32,936 nt of DNA, from assembly GCA_947574505.1 (NCBI GenBank), contig CANPJW010000030.1, positions 1 through 32,936 of the forward strand. The letters are read 5' to 3'. The translations under genes were made by a program, and so were the position numbers. Each line of letters opens with the position of its first letter. Within the stretch, counting starts at the first letter, position 1. Of this stretch, positions 1 through 6,896 are shown in pieces. Source of the stretch: an uncultured Bacteroides sp. (lineage in GTDB: Bacteria > Bacteroidota > Bacteroidia > Bacteroidales > Bacteroidaceae). The notes beneath the pieces were generated by a model. The model worked only from the letters and a program-made list of their open reading frames with translations, was not told the origin of the DNA and ran no database searches.

Positions 1-300
1 GTGCAAATCTTCTATAGAATTAAAGAATTTTCCCCCTGATTTATCGGGTGAGCCAGATGATTTCCACACTATGGAATCATACACTTCGCTTAGACAAGGT
101 GCATCTTTACCAAAATCAAAAGATTGGTAGAATACAATAGGAGCAAATATGTTTTGAGAACTTGTTTCTGCTTCTAATATAATTTTGATCTCTTTATTTT
201 CTGTTTCTTTATTTTGGCTACCATCCATATCGGCCTCTTCTTTGGAGCAAGACAAGACAAAGAAGGTAAGTAGTAAAAAACAGTAGAATATCTTTTTCAT
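1..300 (-). CDS. Putative lipoprotein, 3' part cut by window edge
   Basis: The frame is open from an ATG at 300 to the left edge, giving 100 residues with no stop. The protein starts MKKIFYCFLLLTFFVLSCSK, a lipoprotein signal peptide with lipobox VLSC (Cys18). The next residues, KEEAD, are acidic, which in Bacteroidetes often goes with export to the cell surface. The rest is polar and I do not recognise a domain. A -7-like box lies upstream on the minus strand (347-354), so the gene probably has its own promoter. It is not clearly linked to aat, which is 140 bp away and ends towards it. Function unknown; the missing C-terminal part could identify it. Confidence 0.75.
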   Translation of the reverse strand, partial: MKKIFYCFLLLTFFVLSCSKEEADMDGSQNKETENKEIKIILEAETSSQNIFAPIVFYQSFDFGKDAPCLSEVYDSIVWKSSGSPDKSGGKFFNSIEDLH

Positions 301-346
301 GTTTGTTTTTGAGTTGGGTAAATAGCTCTGTTTGTAATGTCGAAAA

Positions 347-354
347 CAAAGCTA
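347..354 (-). promoter_or_regulatory. Possible -7 box of the edge lipoprotein gene
   Basis: Read on the minus strand this is TAGCTTTG, a full match to the Bacteroides -7 consensus TAnnTTTG, about 47 bp before the ATG at 300. A second match, TATATTTG, lies at 356-363. I see no convincing -33 TTTG at the usual spacing for either, so this is only a candidate. Confidence 0.35.
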
Positions 355-440
355 GCAAATATATTTGATAATCTCAGCTTTGTATCCTATATTTTATTTT
401 TGACTGATGATTTGATAATCAAAATCGGTAAACAAAGACT

Positions 441-1094
441 TTACAGAGATTCAAGAGGTTCCTGCACATACCTCATATACTCCTCATAGTCTATATACCT
501 TCCACCCATTGACTTTAAGTGTGGGGTTTCAAACTGACAATCAATCAAGGTTCCTCCCAACTTCTGAAATGTTTGTGCCAGATAGATAAGCGCCAGTTTC
601 GATGCATTGGGGACTAGAGAAAACATGCTTTCGCCGAAAAAACACTTTCCCAAAGTGACTCCATAGAGTCCGCCGACCAGACAAGATTCTTCCCATACTT
701 CCACGCTGGTCGCGAAACCTTGCTCATGCAGGCGGATGTAGGCTTTCATGATATCTTTGCCCAACCATGCTCCCGTTTCTTCCATCCGCAGATTGCCGCA
801 GGTTTGAATCACTTCATGGAATGCCTGGTTAAAACTGACTCCATATTGTTCTTTGTTCATAAAAGTACGCATGGAGTGAGAAATGTGAATCTCGTTAGGG
901 AAAATCACAAACCGTTTCAGGGGACACCACCATTGTATCTGTTTTTCACGGAAAGCATACCAAGGGAATATGCCATTGGAATAGGCAAGGAGGAGACGGT
1001 CTACGGAGAGGTCGCCGCCCACTGCCAATAGTCCGTCCGGTTCGCCATAGTGAGGGTCGGGAAAAACAAGTTTTTGAGTTAGTTGAAAGACCAT
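441..1094 (-). CDS. aat: Leucyl/phenylalanyl-tRNA--protein transferase
   Basis: Aat moves Leu or Phe from aminoacyl-tRNA to the N-terminus of proteins that begin with Arg or Lys, creating a primary N-degron for ClpS/ClpAP in the cytoplasm. The 217-residue protein has the family's hallmark N-terminal block at 21-45 (GLLAVGGDLS, then LLLAYSNGIFPWY), the GGLYGVTLGKCFFGESMFS block at 141-159, and LIDCQFETPHLKSMGG at 183-198, where the Asp of IDCQ is the conserved catalytic-site aspartate of the family. Length and motifs are complete. It lies downstream of clpA on the same strand, 95 bp away, with a hairpin in the gap. The co-location with clpS and clpA agrees with one pathway. The identification is secure. 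Confidence 0.95.
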   Translation of the reverse strand: MVFQLTQKLVFPDPHYGEPDGLLAVGGDLSVDRLLLAYSNGIFPWYAFREKQIQWWCPLKRFVIFPNEIHISHSMRTFMNKEQYGVSFNQAFHEVIQTCGNLRMEETGAWLGKDIMKAYIRLHEQGFATSVEVWEESCLVGGLYGVTLGKCFFGESMFSLVPNASKLALIYLAQTFQKLGGTLIDCQFETPHLKSMGGRYIDYEEYMRYVQEPLESL

Positions 1095-1136
1095 ATTGTT
1101 TTTTATTTATTGGATTCATATAATATCTTCTGTAGG

Positions 1137-1170
1137 AACTTCTCCGTATCTCTGCCTCTGCGGAGAAGTT
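1137..1170 (-). other. Intercistronic hairpin between clpA and aat
   Basis: AACTTCTCCG (1137-1146) and CGGAGAAGTT (1161-1170) are perfect 10-bp inverted repeats around a 14-nt loop. In the direction of transcription (minus) the hairpin follows the clpA stop and precedes the aat start. There is no U-tract after it, so it looks more like an RNA-stability or attenuation element than a strong terminator. Confidence 0.55.
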
Positions 1171-1189
1171 GCCGATTCATTTAAAGGTA

Positions 1190-3418
1190 TTACTCTTTGA
1201 GTACTTGCAAGCTCAATTGTCCGTTTCCTGCTGTCACTCTTACTTTACCTCCTGTTTTTAATGCTCCGAATAGGATTTCACGCATAAGCAGTGGCTTCAG
1301 CTGCGAAGTAATTATCCTGTCCATTTCCCTGGCACCATATTCTTTGGTGAAACCTAGTTTCAGCAGATGCTTATAGGCTTCCGGGCTGAGTTCCATTCCT
1401 ACATGACGTGCAGACAGTTTGTTTTTCAGTTCGTTGAGTTTTTTGTTCAGGATGAGAGAAGCCATTCCGTAATCCATATCATGGAAGACGACTGTTGCAG
1501 ACAACCGGTTGATGAATTCAGGTTTGAAAGTTTTTTTAACCTGTTTCAACATTGCCTCTCCGGCAGTAATTTGTCCGCTGAAACCTATAGAAGCTTGGTG
1601 CGCGAATTGTGCTCCGGCATTGGAGGTCATGATAAGTATAACATGGCGGCAGTCCGCTTTCCGTCCTTTGTTATCCGTCAGTACGGCATAGTCCATGACT
1701 TGCAGCAGGATATTGAATATATCAGGATGCGCTTTTTCTATTTCGTCAAGCAGTAACACACAGTTGGGAGTTTTGCGGATAGCATCTGTCAGCAGTCCGC
1801 CGTCTTCATAACCTATATATCCGGCAGGTGAGCCGATGAGTTTGGCCACTGTATGCTTTTCCGTATATTCGCTCATGTCAAAGCGTTGCAGGGCAATACC
1901 TAGTTCGGAGGCCAATACTTTGGCTACTTCCGTCTTTCCTACTCCGGTGGGGCCAACGAAGAGAAGGCTGGCCAGTGGTTTGTTTTCGTCCTGTAGCCCG
2001 GCTTTGGCCATTTGTACGGCTTCCACCACTTGGCAGACAGCTTCTTCCTGACCGTATATCTTTGCACTGATGCGTTCATGCAAGGTTTCTAATGTGGCAT
2101 TGTCCTCTTCCTTCATGGCGAGTACATCCACTTTACAGATACGTGCCAGTATATCGGTTATCAATGCTTTGTCCACCGTTTGTGTTTCTGTATCTGTGGG
2201 GTGGATTTCACGATAAGCCCCGGCTTCGTCCACCAGGTCGATGGCCTTGTCGGGCAAAAAACGGTCGCTGATATACCGTGCGGCAGCTGTGACGGCATAT
2301 GCTATCACTCCTTCTTCATAAACTACTCCATGGAACGTTTCGTACCTTTCTTTTAATCCTTCTACTATGTGGATAGTTTCTTCGATTCCGGGTTCCTGTA
2401 TGTCAATCTGTTGGAAACGCCGTACCAATCCTCTGCTACGTGAAAAATAGCGGTTGAATTCTTCGTAAGTAGTGGAACCGATAAACCGGATCTCTCCTCC
2501 TTCCAAATAAGGCTTGAGCATATTAGAGGCATCCATCGAACCGTCTCCCGTCCGTCCGGCGCCTATCAGGTTATGTATTTCATCTATATATACAATGGCG
2601 TGTCCTTCTTTCCGTATTCCTTCCATAATGGCTTTCAGCCTTTTCTCGAATTCACCCCGATATTGTGTACCGGCCAATAAGTTGCCTAAATCCAGTTCGT
2701 AGATACGACAACCTGTGAGGCGTTCGGGAACATTGCCTGCTTCTATACGTGCAGCCAGTCCGTAGACCAGTGCGGTTTTTCCCACTCCCGGTTCACCCAC
2801 GTGCAGAGGGTTGTTCTTTTCTTTGCGGCAGAGAACTTGAATGGTGCGTTCCAATTCCACATTCCGGCCTATAAGCGGATTCCGGTCTTGCAGACCTTCA
2901 TTGAGGCAGGTGACGTAGTTGCGCCAAGGTTCGCTTTTCTCTTGCTCAGAGGAAGTTTCCTCTTGAAACTGATTCATGTGCTCGTAATTTGAAATGAGGG
3001 AGCTGAGAAACTCCGGCATATCTTCTCCCACTGTTTCTTTTAGCAGATAGCCGGCCCATGAATCTTCCAGTTGAAGCATTCCTTGTACCAGATGAGGAAC
3101 ATCCATTTCTTCTGCGCTTGAATGGCTGATTGTCATATAGGCATATTGCAGCAGCTCGGAGAGTTGACCTGAAATTTCCAACTCATATTCTATTTCTTGA
3201 GGAACTCGTTCCACTTCTTTCGACAGATATTCGGAAATGGACTGGGACAGTTCTTCCGGGGTACAAAAACACTCTGCCAATGCTTTTTGAAAAGGAACTT
3301 GTTCCAGCAATGCGCTCAATAAGTGTTCGGGCGTGATAAATTCATGCCGATATTGCATCGCTTGGCTCTGCGCAGAAGCGAAAGCGTAGTTCACCGAATC
3401 GGTATTTGGTATATCCAT
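1190..3418 (-). CDS. clpA: ATP-dependent Clp protease ATP-binding subunit ClpA
   Basis: ClpA is the hexameric AAA+ unfoldase that feeds substrates into the ClpP peptidase. At 742 residues it is close to full family length. It has a Clp N-domain (about 1-145), which is the ClpS docking surface, then two ATPase modules. The first has Walker A GEPGVGKT (208-215) and Walker B VYIDE (276-280). The second has Walker A GPTGVGKT (489-496) and Walker B LLLDE (555-559). An IGF tripeptide near 611-613 fits the ClpP-docking loop. There is no long coiled-coil middle domain, which separates it from ClpB and ClpC. The gene starts 17 bp after clpS, so the two are almost certainly co-transcribed. Confidence 0.95.
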   Translation of the reverse strand: MDIPNTDSVNYAFASAQSQAMQYRHEFITPEHLLSALLEQVPFQKALAECFCTPEELSQSISEYLSKEVERVPQEIEYELEISGQLSELLQYAYMTISHSSAEEMDVPHLVQGMLQLEDSWAGYLLKETVGEDMPEFLSSLISNYEHMNQFQEETSSEQEKSEPWRNYVTCLNEGLQDRNPLIGRNVELERTIQVLCRKEKNNPLHVGEPGVGKTALVYGLAARIEAGNVPERLTGCRIYELDLGNLLAGTQYRGEFEKRLKAIMEGIRKEGHAIVYIDEIHNLIGAGRTGDGSMDASNMLKPYLEGGEIRFIGSTTYEEFNRYFSRSRGLVRRFQQIDIQEPGIEETIHIVEGLKERYETFHGVVYEEGVIAYAVTAAARYISDRFLPDKAIDLVDEAGAYREIHPTDTETQTVDKALITDILARICKVDVLAMKEEDNATLETLHERISAKIYGQEEAVCQVVEAVQMAKAGLQDENKPLASLLFVGPTGVGKTEVAKVLASELGIALQRFDMSEYTEKHTVAKLIGSPAGYIGYEDGGLLTDAIRKTPNCVLLLDEIEKAHPDIFNILLQVMDYAVLTDNKGRKADCRHVILIMTSNAGAQFAHQASIGFSGQITAGEAMLKQVKKTFKPEFINRLSATVVFHDMDYGMASLILNKKLNELKNKLSARHVGMELSPEAYKHLLKLGFTKEYGAREMDRIITSQLKPLLMREILFGALKTGGKVRVTAGNGQLSLQVLKE

Positions 3419-3435
3419 ATCTTATTCTTGATTTT

Positions 3436-3744
3436 TTATTCTTCTTCCGGTGTAACCGTGAGTCGGAGAGGGAAACCCTCTTCACGAGCCATACGGGTGG
3501 CTTTTTGTACTTTTGACCGGGCGATATCATACGTATAGATGCCTATTACGGCCGATTCACTTTTGTGTACTTGCATCATCAAAGCTTCTGCTTCCATCGT
3601 TGATTTGAAAAAAACGGTAGTTAATATCTTTACAACAAATTCCATTGTAGTAAAGTCGTCATTGAAAATAGTAACTTTGAAGCGTCGCGGCTCGCGAAGG
3701 TCTATACGTTCTTTTTCTTTATAAGATGATTGTTGTTGTTCCAT
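3436..3744 (-). CDS. clpS: ATP-dependent Clp protease adaptor ClpS
   Basis: ClpS binds proteins with N-terminal Leu, Phe, Trp or Tyr and hands them to ClpA. The core is visible as FKVTIFNDDFTTMEFVVKIL, matching the family NDD-(Y/F)-T-x-MEFV block that forms the N-degron pocket, followed by the conserved hydrophobic strand and a C-terminal FPLRLTV strand. An upstream ATG at 3759 adds five residues (MTNTN). I prefer the ATG at 3744 because a -7 box at 3774-3781 would otherwise leave a leader of only about nine bases. The N-terminal tail is polar and flexible, as usual for ClpS. It is the first gene of the clpS-clpA unit. Confidence 0.93.
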   Translation of the reverse strand: MEQQQSSYKEKERIDLREPRRFKVTIFNDDFTTMEFVVKILTTVFFKSTMEAEALMMQVHKSESAVIGIYTYDIARSKVQKATRMAREEGFPLRLTVTPEEE

Positions 3745-3773
3745 ATTGGTATTTGTCATACGTACTTATGGCA

Positions 3774-3781
3774 CAAAGGTA
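3774..3781 (-). promoter_or_regulatory. -7 promoter box of clpS-clpA
   Basis: On the minus strand this reads TACCTTTG, a match to the Bacteroides -7 consensus TAnnTTTG, 29 bp upstream of the chosen clpS start. No good -33 TTTG is present at 19-21 bp, so the promoter may be weak or depend on another factor. Confidence 0.5.
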
Positions 3782-3859
3782 GGGAAAGTATTGGAAAGGT
3801 AGGGTAGGGAAGAGATGAATTTTGTAGACGGATGGTCTGGAGCTGATGTCTTGAATTCC

Positions 3860-3935
3860 TTTCATGCCTGTCTGTCATTCTTAAAACATCCATATATATA
3901 ATAAGATGTCTCAAGGATGACAGACGTGTATGAAA
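3860..3935. repeat. 76-bp imperfect palindrome with 31-bp arms
   Basis: The arms 3860-3890 and 3905-3935 are inverted repeats of each other, matching at 25 of 31 positions, with an A/T-rich 14-nt loop (3891-3904). The best part is GTCTGTCAT near the base, paired with ATGACAGAC. It lies in the gap between the end of the oxidase-like gene and the clpS promoter. It may be the transcription stop for the oxidase-like gene, but neither side has a real U-tract. A small non-autonomous repeat is the other possibility; I saw no target-site duplication. Confidence 0.6.
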
Positions 3936-3974
3936 AATAAAATGTGAAAAAATCCAAGGATAAGAGGTGGAAAC

Positions 3975-4382
3975 TTAGACTTTTCTGTGAACAAACTGGC
4001 CGTCAATCCAAATGGTGGCATGGTTTCCCCGGAACTTCAGCAGGATATATTCGGGGTCTTCCGGTCCTTTAGGAAAATGATGGATAAACCAGTCTTGCCA
4101 TAACTCTTTCTTGGTGCCAGTGTCTGATACAACTTCCACTTCTCCGGTCATGGCCACGCTGTTTCCCTCTTTGTAGAAACATATGCCGGCTTTCGGATTA
4201 GAGCGGAAATCCTTTGTCTTTGCCGAACTGTTTCCTGTTGCAAACCAGATGGTTGTTAATCCTTCCGTTTTGATTTTACTCAAGGGAACCGGCCGGGGAT
4301 ACCCTTCTTTATTGATGGAAGTTAGTGTGACTACTTCACATTGTTGAAGCAAAGCTTTTGCTTTTTCTTTAAGTGATTCCAT
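3975..4382 (-). CDS. Pyridoxamine 5'-phosphate oxidase family protein
   Basis: This small (135 aa) flavin-binding split-barrel protein resembles the general-stress-protein-26 type of the PNPOx-like superfamily. The N-terminal segment VVTLTSINKEGYPRPVPLSKIKTEGLTTIWFATG is the typical first part of the barrel, followed by KTKDFRSNPKAGICFYKEGNSVAMTGEVEVVSD. The C-terminal part, with EYILLKFRGNHATIWIDGQFV, completes the fold. It is too short to be the vitamin B6 enzyme PdxH, so it is more likely an FMN- or F420-like cofactor-binding protein of unknown substrate. It is preceded by a -7 box of its own (4410-4417) and follows the AraC gene on the same strand at 73 bp. Probably cytoplasmic; no signal peptide. 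Confidence 0.8.
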   Translation of the reverse strand: MESLKEKAKALLQQCEVVTLTSINKEGYPRPVPLSKIKTEGLTTIWFATGNSSAKTKDFRSNPKAGICFYKEGNSVAMTGEVEVVSDTGTKKELWQDWFIHHFPKGPEDPEYILLKFRGNHATIWIDGQFVHRKV

Positions 4383-4409
4383 TGTTTCTTTTTAGTATTT
4401 GATACGGTA

Positions 4410-4417
4410 CAAAAGTA
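4410..4417 (-). promoter_or_regulatory. -7 promoter box of the oxidase-like gene
   Basis: On the minus strand this reads TACTTTTG, matching TAnnTTTG, 27 bp before the ATG at 4382. The expected -33 element is only weakly matched. It suggests the gene can be transcribed apart from the AraC gene upstream. Confidence 0.4.
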
Positions 4418-4455
4418 AGAAACGCCAGGATGGCTTCGTTGTAAAAAAACGACTT

Positions 4456-5271
4456 TTATAGTTTCAGATATGTTAATGTGGTTTCTTCCGTAACCGGTAA
4501 GGATAAAAAGGAACCGGGTGTATTGCCTGATAAGGCTTTTATTTCCTTGCTCAAATGGGCTGTGTCATAGTATCCGGCCTCAATGGCAACAGAGAAGAGT
4601 TGGTTGGAAGAGGTGGAACGCAGTAAATCCACTGCATTCTTGAATTTGATAATCCGGCTGTATTCCTTAGGGGAATATCCGGTCTGATGTTTGAACTTGC
4701 GCTCGAAGTGTCTTTGGCACAAGCATACATTTTCTACTAAAGAACGGATAGGCAGTTGGCCTTTGGAAAGGTTAATGCAATCTACTGCATATGATATCTG
4801 TTTTTCTATCTTGTTGTTAGTACATAAGGCTTGGGTGAGAAAAGATTCTATCAGTCTGATTTTGTCCTGTATGTACGGTTGTTCACATAATCTTTCTGCT
4901 AGCGAGTCGTTGAAGATACCTCCTGACTCAAAAGTGCTGATTCTTTGATTCCCAAGTTCTTCCAATGGTAATTGCATGAAGCGGAATAAACCGCAAGGCA
5001 GAAAACGGATACCAAACATATGGATGCTTTTCGCATAGGTTATTAGGGTGGAGTATCGGCTCATGGGACCTACAAAATAAGAACGGTAGGGTTGCATTAT
5101 AAGACTTTCTTGTTCCGCTATGTCAGCTACTTCGCCAAGGGTGAAGATAAAATCGGTGCAACCGTCCGGCAATATGTTGATTTTCATCCCATAGTCCGGA
5201 TTGCCTTTAAATTCCCAGTATTTGTCAATATAGGGGGCTAAAAGCAGGGAAGGCTGGTATTCATTATACAT
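4456..5271 (-). CDS. AraC family transcriptional regulator
   Basis: This 271-residue protein has a C-terminal AraC/XylS double helix-turn-helix at about 175-258: the first helix pair is in IRSLVENVCLCQRHFERKFK and the second in FSVAIEAGYYDTAHLSKEIK, with the usual GYSPKEYSRIIKF linker and a TPGSF end. The N-terminal half (about 1-150), with YIDKYWEFKG and LPDGCTDFIF, looks like the DUF6597-type sensor domain found in many Bacteroidetes AraC proteins; its ligand is unknown. The start is 8 bp downstream of the membrane-protein gene stop, so the two form an operon. The regulator may control that gene or the oxidase-like gene next to it; this is inference. Confidence 0.87.
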   Translation of the reverse strand: MYNEYQPSLLLAPYIDKYWEFKGNPDYGMKINILPDGCTDFIFTLGEVADIAEQESLIMQPYRSYFVGPMSRYSTLITYAKSIHMFGIRFLPCGLFRFMQLPLEELGNQRISTFESGGIFNDSLAERLCEQPYIQDKIRLIESFLTQALCTNNKIEKQISYAVDCINLSKGQLPIRSLVENVCLCQRHFERKFKHQTGYSPKEYSRIIKFKNAVDLLRSTSSNQLFSVAIEAGYYDTAHLSKEIKALSGNTPGSFLSLPVTEETTLTYLKL

Positions 5272-5279
5272 GAAGATTG

Positions 5280-5966
5280 TTATTTCTTTTTAGCAGCGAT
5301 AGCTAGTAATACTCCCAGTACCACCCCTAGAATGGCGGCAAATAATACCCGCATGTCCGGAGGAAGCAGGAAAGTGATGGTGTGGGCCGGATACCAGAAC
5401 AAAGGGATGGTCTTTTTGAATACAAAGCTCCAAAGTACCGCCCAATTCAATCCGGTGAAAATACGTGTCATGGGAATAGGGGTGGAAAGCGCTTTGATAG
5501 AGCCGCCACAATTCCCGATATGAGTGTCTGTTATTTTATGTAATGTCATGAATACAGGAGCGAATATAGAGTTCATTGTAACGGAAATAGCCAGTGCAAC
5601 CAGAAATTTGGCAAGACAGAAATCCCCGTTCATCAATGTGGAGGCATATTCCAGACCCATATATTCCAAGAAAATGGGAGTGCCTTTTGAAAAAATAATC
5701 ATAGCCATATTGATACCCATACCCAGTACCCCCCAGATTACCATGCGTGGGATAATACCGAAGGTCTTGTTGTGATACACTCCTGTGCTGATGCGAAGCC
5801 CAAGCATTTCTCCCAAAGTAGCTAGAATGGCGAACTTCACAAAACTCATGACCATACCATGGATTGCATTGAAAGATTTGTACCATTCATAAATGGTATC
5901 GCTAATAAAAAAGGGTAGAAACAATGCTATTACAAACAAAAAGAACAGAATATCACTCTTTTTCAT
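5280..5966 (-). CDS. Conserved multi-pass membrane protein of unknown function
   Basis: The predicted protein (228 aa) is strongly hydrophobic, with about five or six membrane segments: near residues 5-20, 40-55, 75-95, 120-140, 165-180 and 200-223. It keeps the pattern FLKFA-like ATLGEMLGLRISTGVY and FLEYMGLEYAS. Bacteroides homologues are, as far as I recall, sometimes labelled Mpv17/PMP22 family, but I cannot confirm this. The frame is open further upstream to a TTG at 6002, with an ATG at 5987. I chose the ATG at 5966 (MKKSDILFF) because a -7 box at 6000-6007 overlaps the longest form and leaves almost no leader for the 5987 start. It is the first gene of an operon with the AraC regulator. 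Confidence 0.75.
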   Translation of the reverse strand: MKKSDILFFLFVIALFLPFFISDTIYEWYKSFNAIHGMVMSFVKFAILATLGEMLGLRISTGVYHNKTFGIIPRMVIWGVLGMGINMAMIIFSKGTPIFLEYMGLEYASTLMNGDFCLAKFLVALAISVTMNSIFAPVFMTLHKITDTHIGNCGGSIKALSTPIPMTRIFTGLNWAVLWSFVFKKTIPLFWYPAHTITFLLPPDMRVLFAAILGVVLGVLLAIAAKKK

Positions 5967-5999
5967 AGATAGAAATGTGTTTTTCATTAATATTTGCGA

Positions 6000-6007
6000 C
6001 AAACATA
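6000..6007 (-). promoter_or_regulatory. -7 promoter box of the membrane protein-AraC operon
   Basis: On the minus strand this reads TATGTTTG, a full match to TAnnTTTG. A TTTG (plus-strand CAAA at 6031-6034) lies upstream at 23 bp, slightly wider than the usual 19-21 bp. It decides the choice of start for the downstream gene. Confidence 0.5.
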
Positions 6008-6061
6008 CGAAAAAAATCTAAGTTCCTAACCAAACAATAATTTAAATTCGACGGCTCTTTA

Positions 6062-6092
6062 TTTGTTATCTAGCTATAATCTTTTATCTTTG
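6062..6092 (+). promoter_or_regulatory. Bacteroides-type promoter for the 6126 membrane protein
   Basis: TTTG at 6062-6065 (-33) and TATCTTTG at 6085-6092 (-7) are separated by exactly 19 bp, the consensus arrangement for the primary sigma factor of Bacteroides. The -7 box is 33 bp before the ATG at 6126. This is among the best promoters in the window. Confidence 0.75.
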
Positions 6093-6125
6093 TTTCCCGT
6101 CATGGAATAAAATAAAAAGGTTATT

Positions 6126-6821
6126 ATGAAAACAAAAGGATGGATTTTAACTGTAATTTGTAGTATGTTGTTATTGGTGGCGGGTATCACTTTTGCATCA
6201 ATGGTGCTTGTCGGGCAACCGGCTTTGGCAAACGAATCATTGTGGTGGTGGATCTTGATAAATCTTGGTGTGATGGTTTTATTATTCGGGTATGGCGTGA
6301 AACGGGGAATCCAGATATTGCGTATCTTCAGCATACCGAAAAGCAAACTGACACGGGAACCAGGTGTCGTGGTTTGTGATTATAATATCAGCCTGAAAAA
6401 GTATGCTTTGTATAAATTGTGGGACATCCGTCATTTCAGTTTTTCTTTGTTGTTCATCATTTATATTTGTATTGCACTGTGTACAGGGCACTATATTGTT
6501 CCCGAAGAGCAAAGCCTGTTCAGTCCGCTGCTGATTTGGTTCTTGTGTCTTATTTATATCTTGATTATGCTGCCTGTCAGACTAAATAAGATTTATAAGC
6601 GGAGTATTGCGGGGCAGACTTGGGTAGAAATAACTCCGGAAGGGCTGACATATGATAAGGCGGAACTGAAACAGACATTCCCTTGGGAGGAGATAGCAGG
6701 TATAGCTCTTTATAAGACCTATTGCTTTCTGTATGATAAAAGAGGCGGTGAATTTTTGATTGTAACTTCGGATGAAAAGGTGAAAGAATCCCTTCTTTAC
6801 TATTTAAATACGAAAAAATAA
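6126..6821 (+). CDS. Hypothetical membrane protein with a C-terminal PH-like domain
   Basis: The 231-residue protein has four clear membrane segments: residues 7-30, 39-57, 105-120 and 132-150. The last 75 residues are soluble, starting with VEITPEGLTYDKAELKQTFPWEEIAGIALYKTYCFLYDKRGGEFLIV. That pattern of short strands with W-EEI and a YDKRGGEFLIV strand resembles the YcxB-like or bacterial PH-like domains attached to membrane helices. No catalytic residues are visible. It is transcribed alone from its own promoter and sits between two divergent units. It is not obviously part of the PUL that starts 75 bp downstream. Function unknown. Confidence 0.7.
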   Translation: MKTKGWILTVICSMLLLVAGITFASMVLVGQPALANESLWWWILINLGVMVLLFGYGVKRGIQILRIFSIPKSKLTREPGVVVCDYNISLKKYALYKLWDIRHFSFSLLFIIYICIALCTGHYIVPEEQSLFSPLLIWFLCLIYILIMLPVRLNKIYKRSIAGQTWVEITPEGLTYDKAELKQTFPWEEIAGIALYKTYCFLYDKRGGEFLIVTSDEKVKESLLYYLNTKK

Positions 6822-6853
6822 TGAATTAAAGCTAAGTGTTTTTTATAATAAGG

Positions 6854-6883
6854 TTGTTCATATTATTATAATGTGTATTTTTG
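6854..6883 (+). promoter_or_regulatory. Promoter of the first GH92 gene
   Basis: TTG at 6854-6856 and TATTTTTG at 6876-6883 are 19 bp apart and match the -33/-7 consensus. The -7 box overlaps the upstream GTG (6873) of the open frame, so translation must begin downstream, at 6897 or 6915. Confidence 0.7.
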
Positions 6884-6896
6884 TAACAAAGTAATA

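Noticed and set aside
3860..3935. Insertion-sequence remnant
   Set aside because: No transposase fragment and no target-site duplication beside the arms; kept only as a palindrome.
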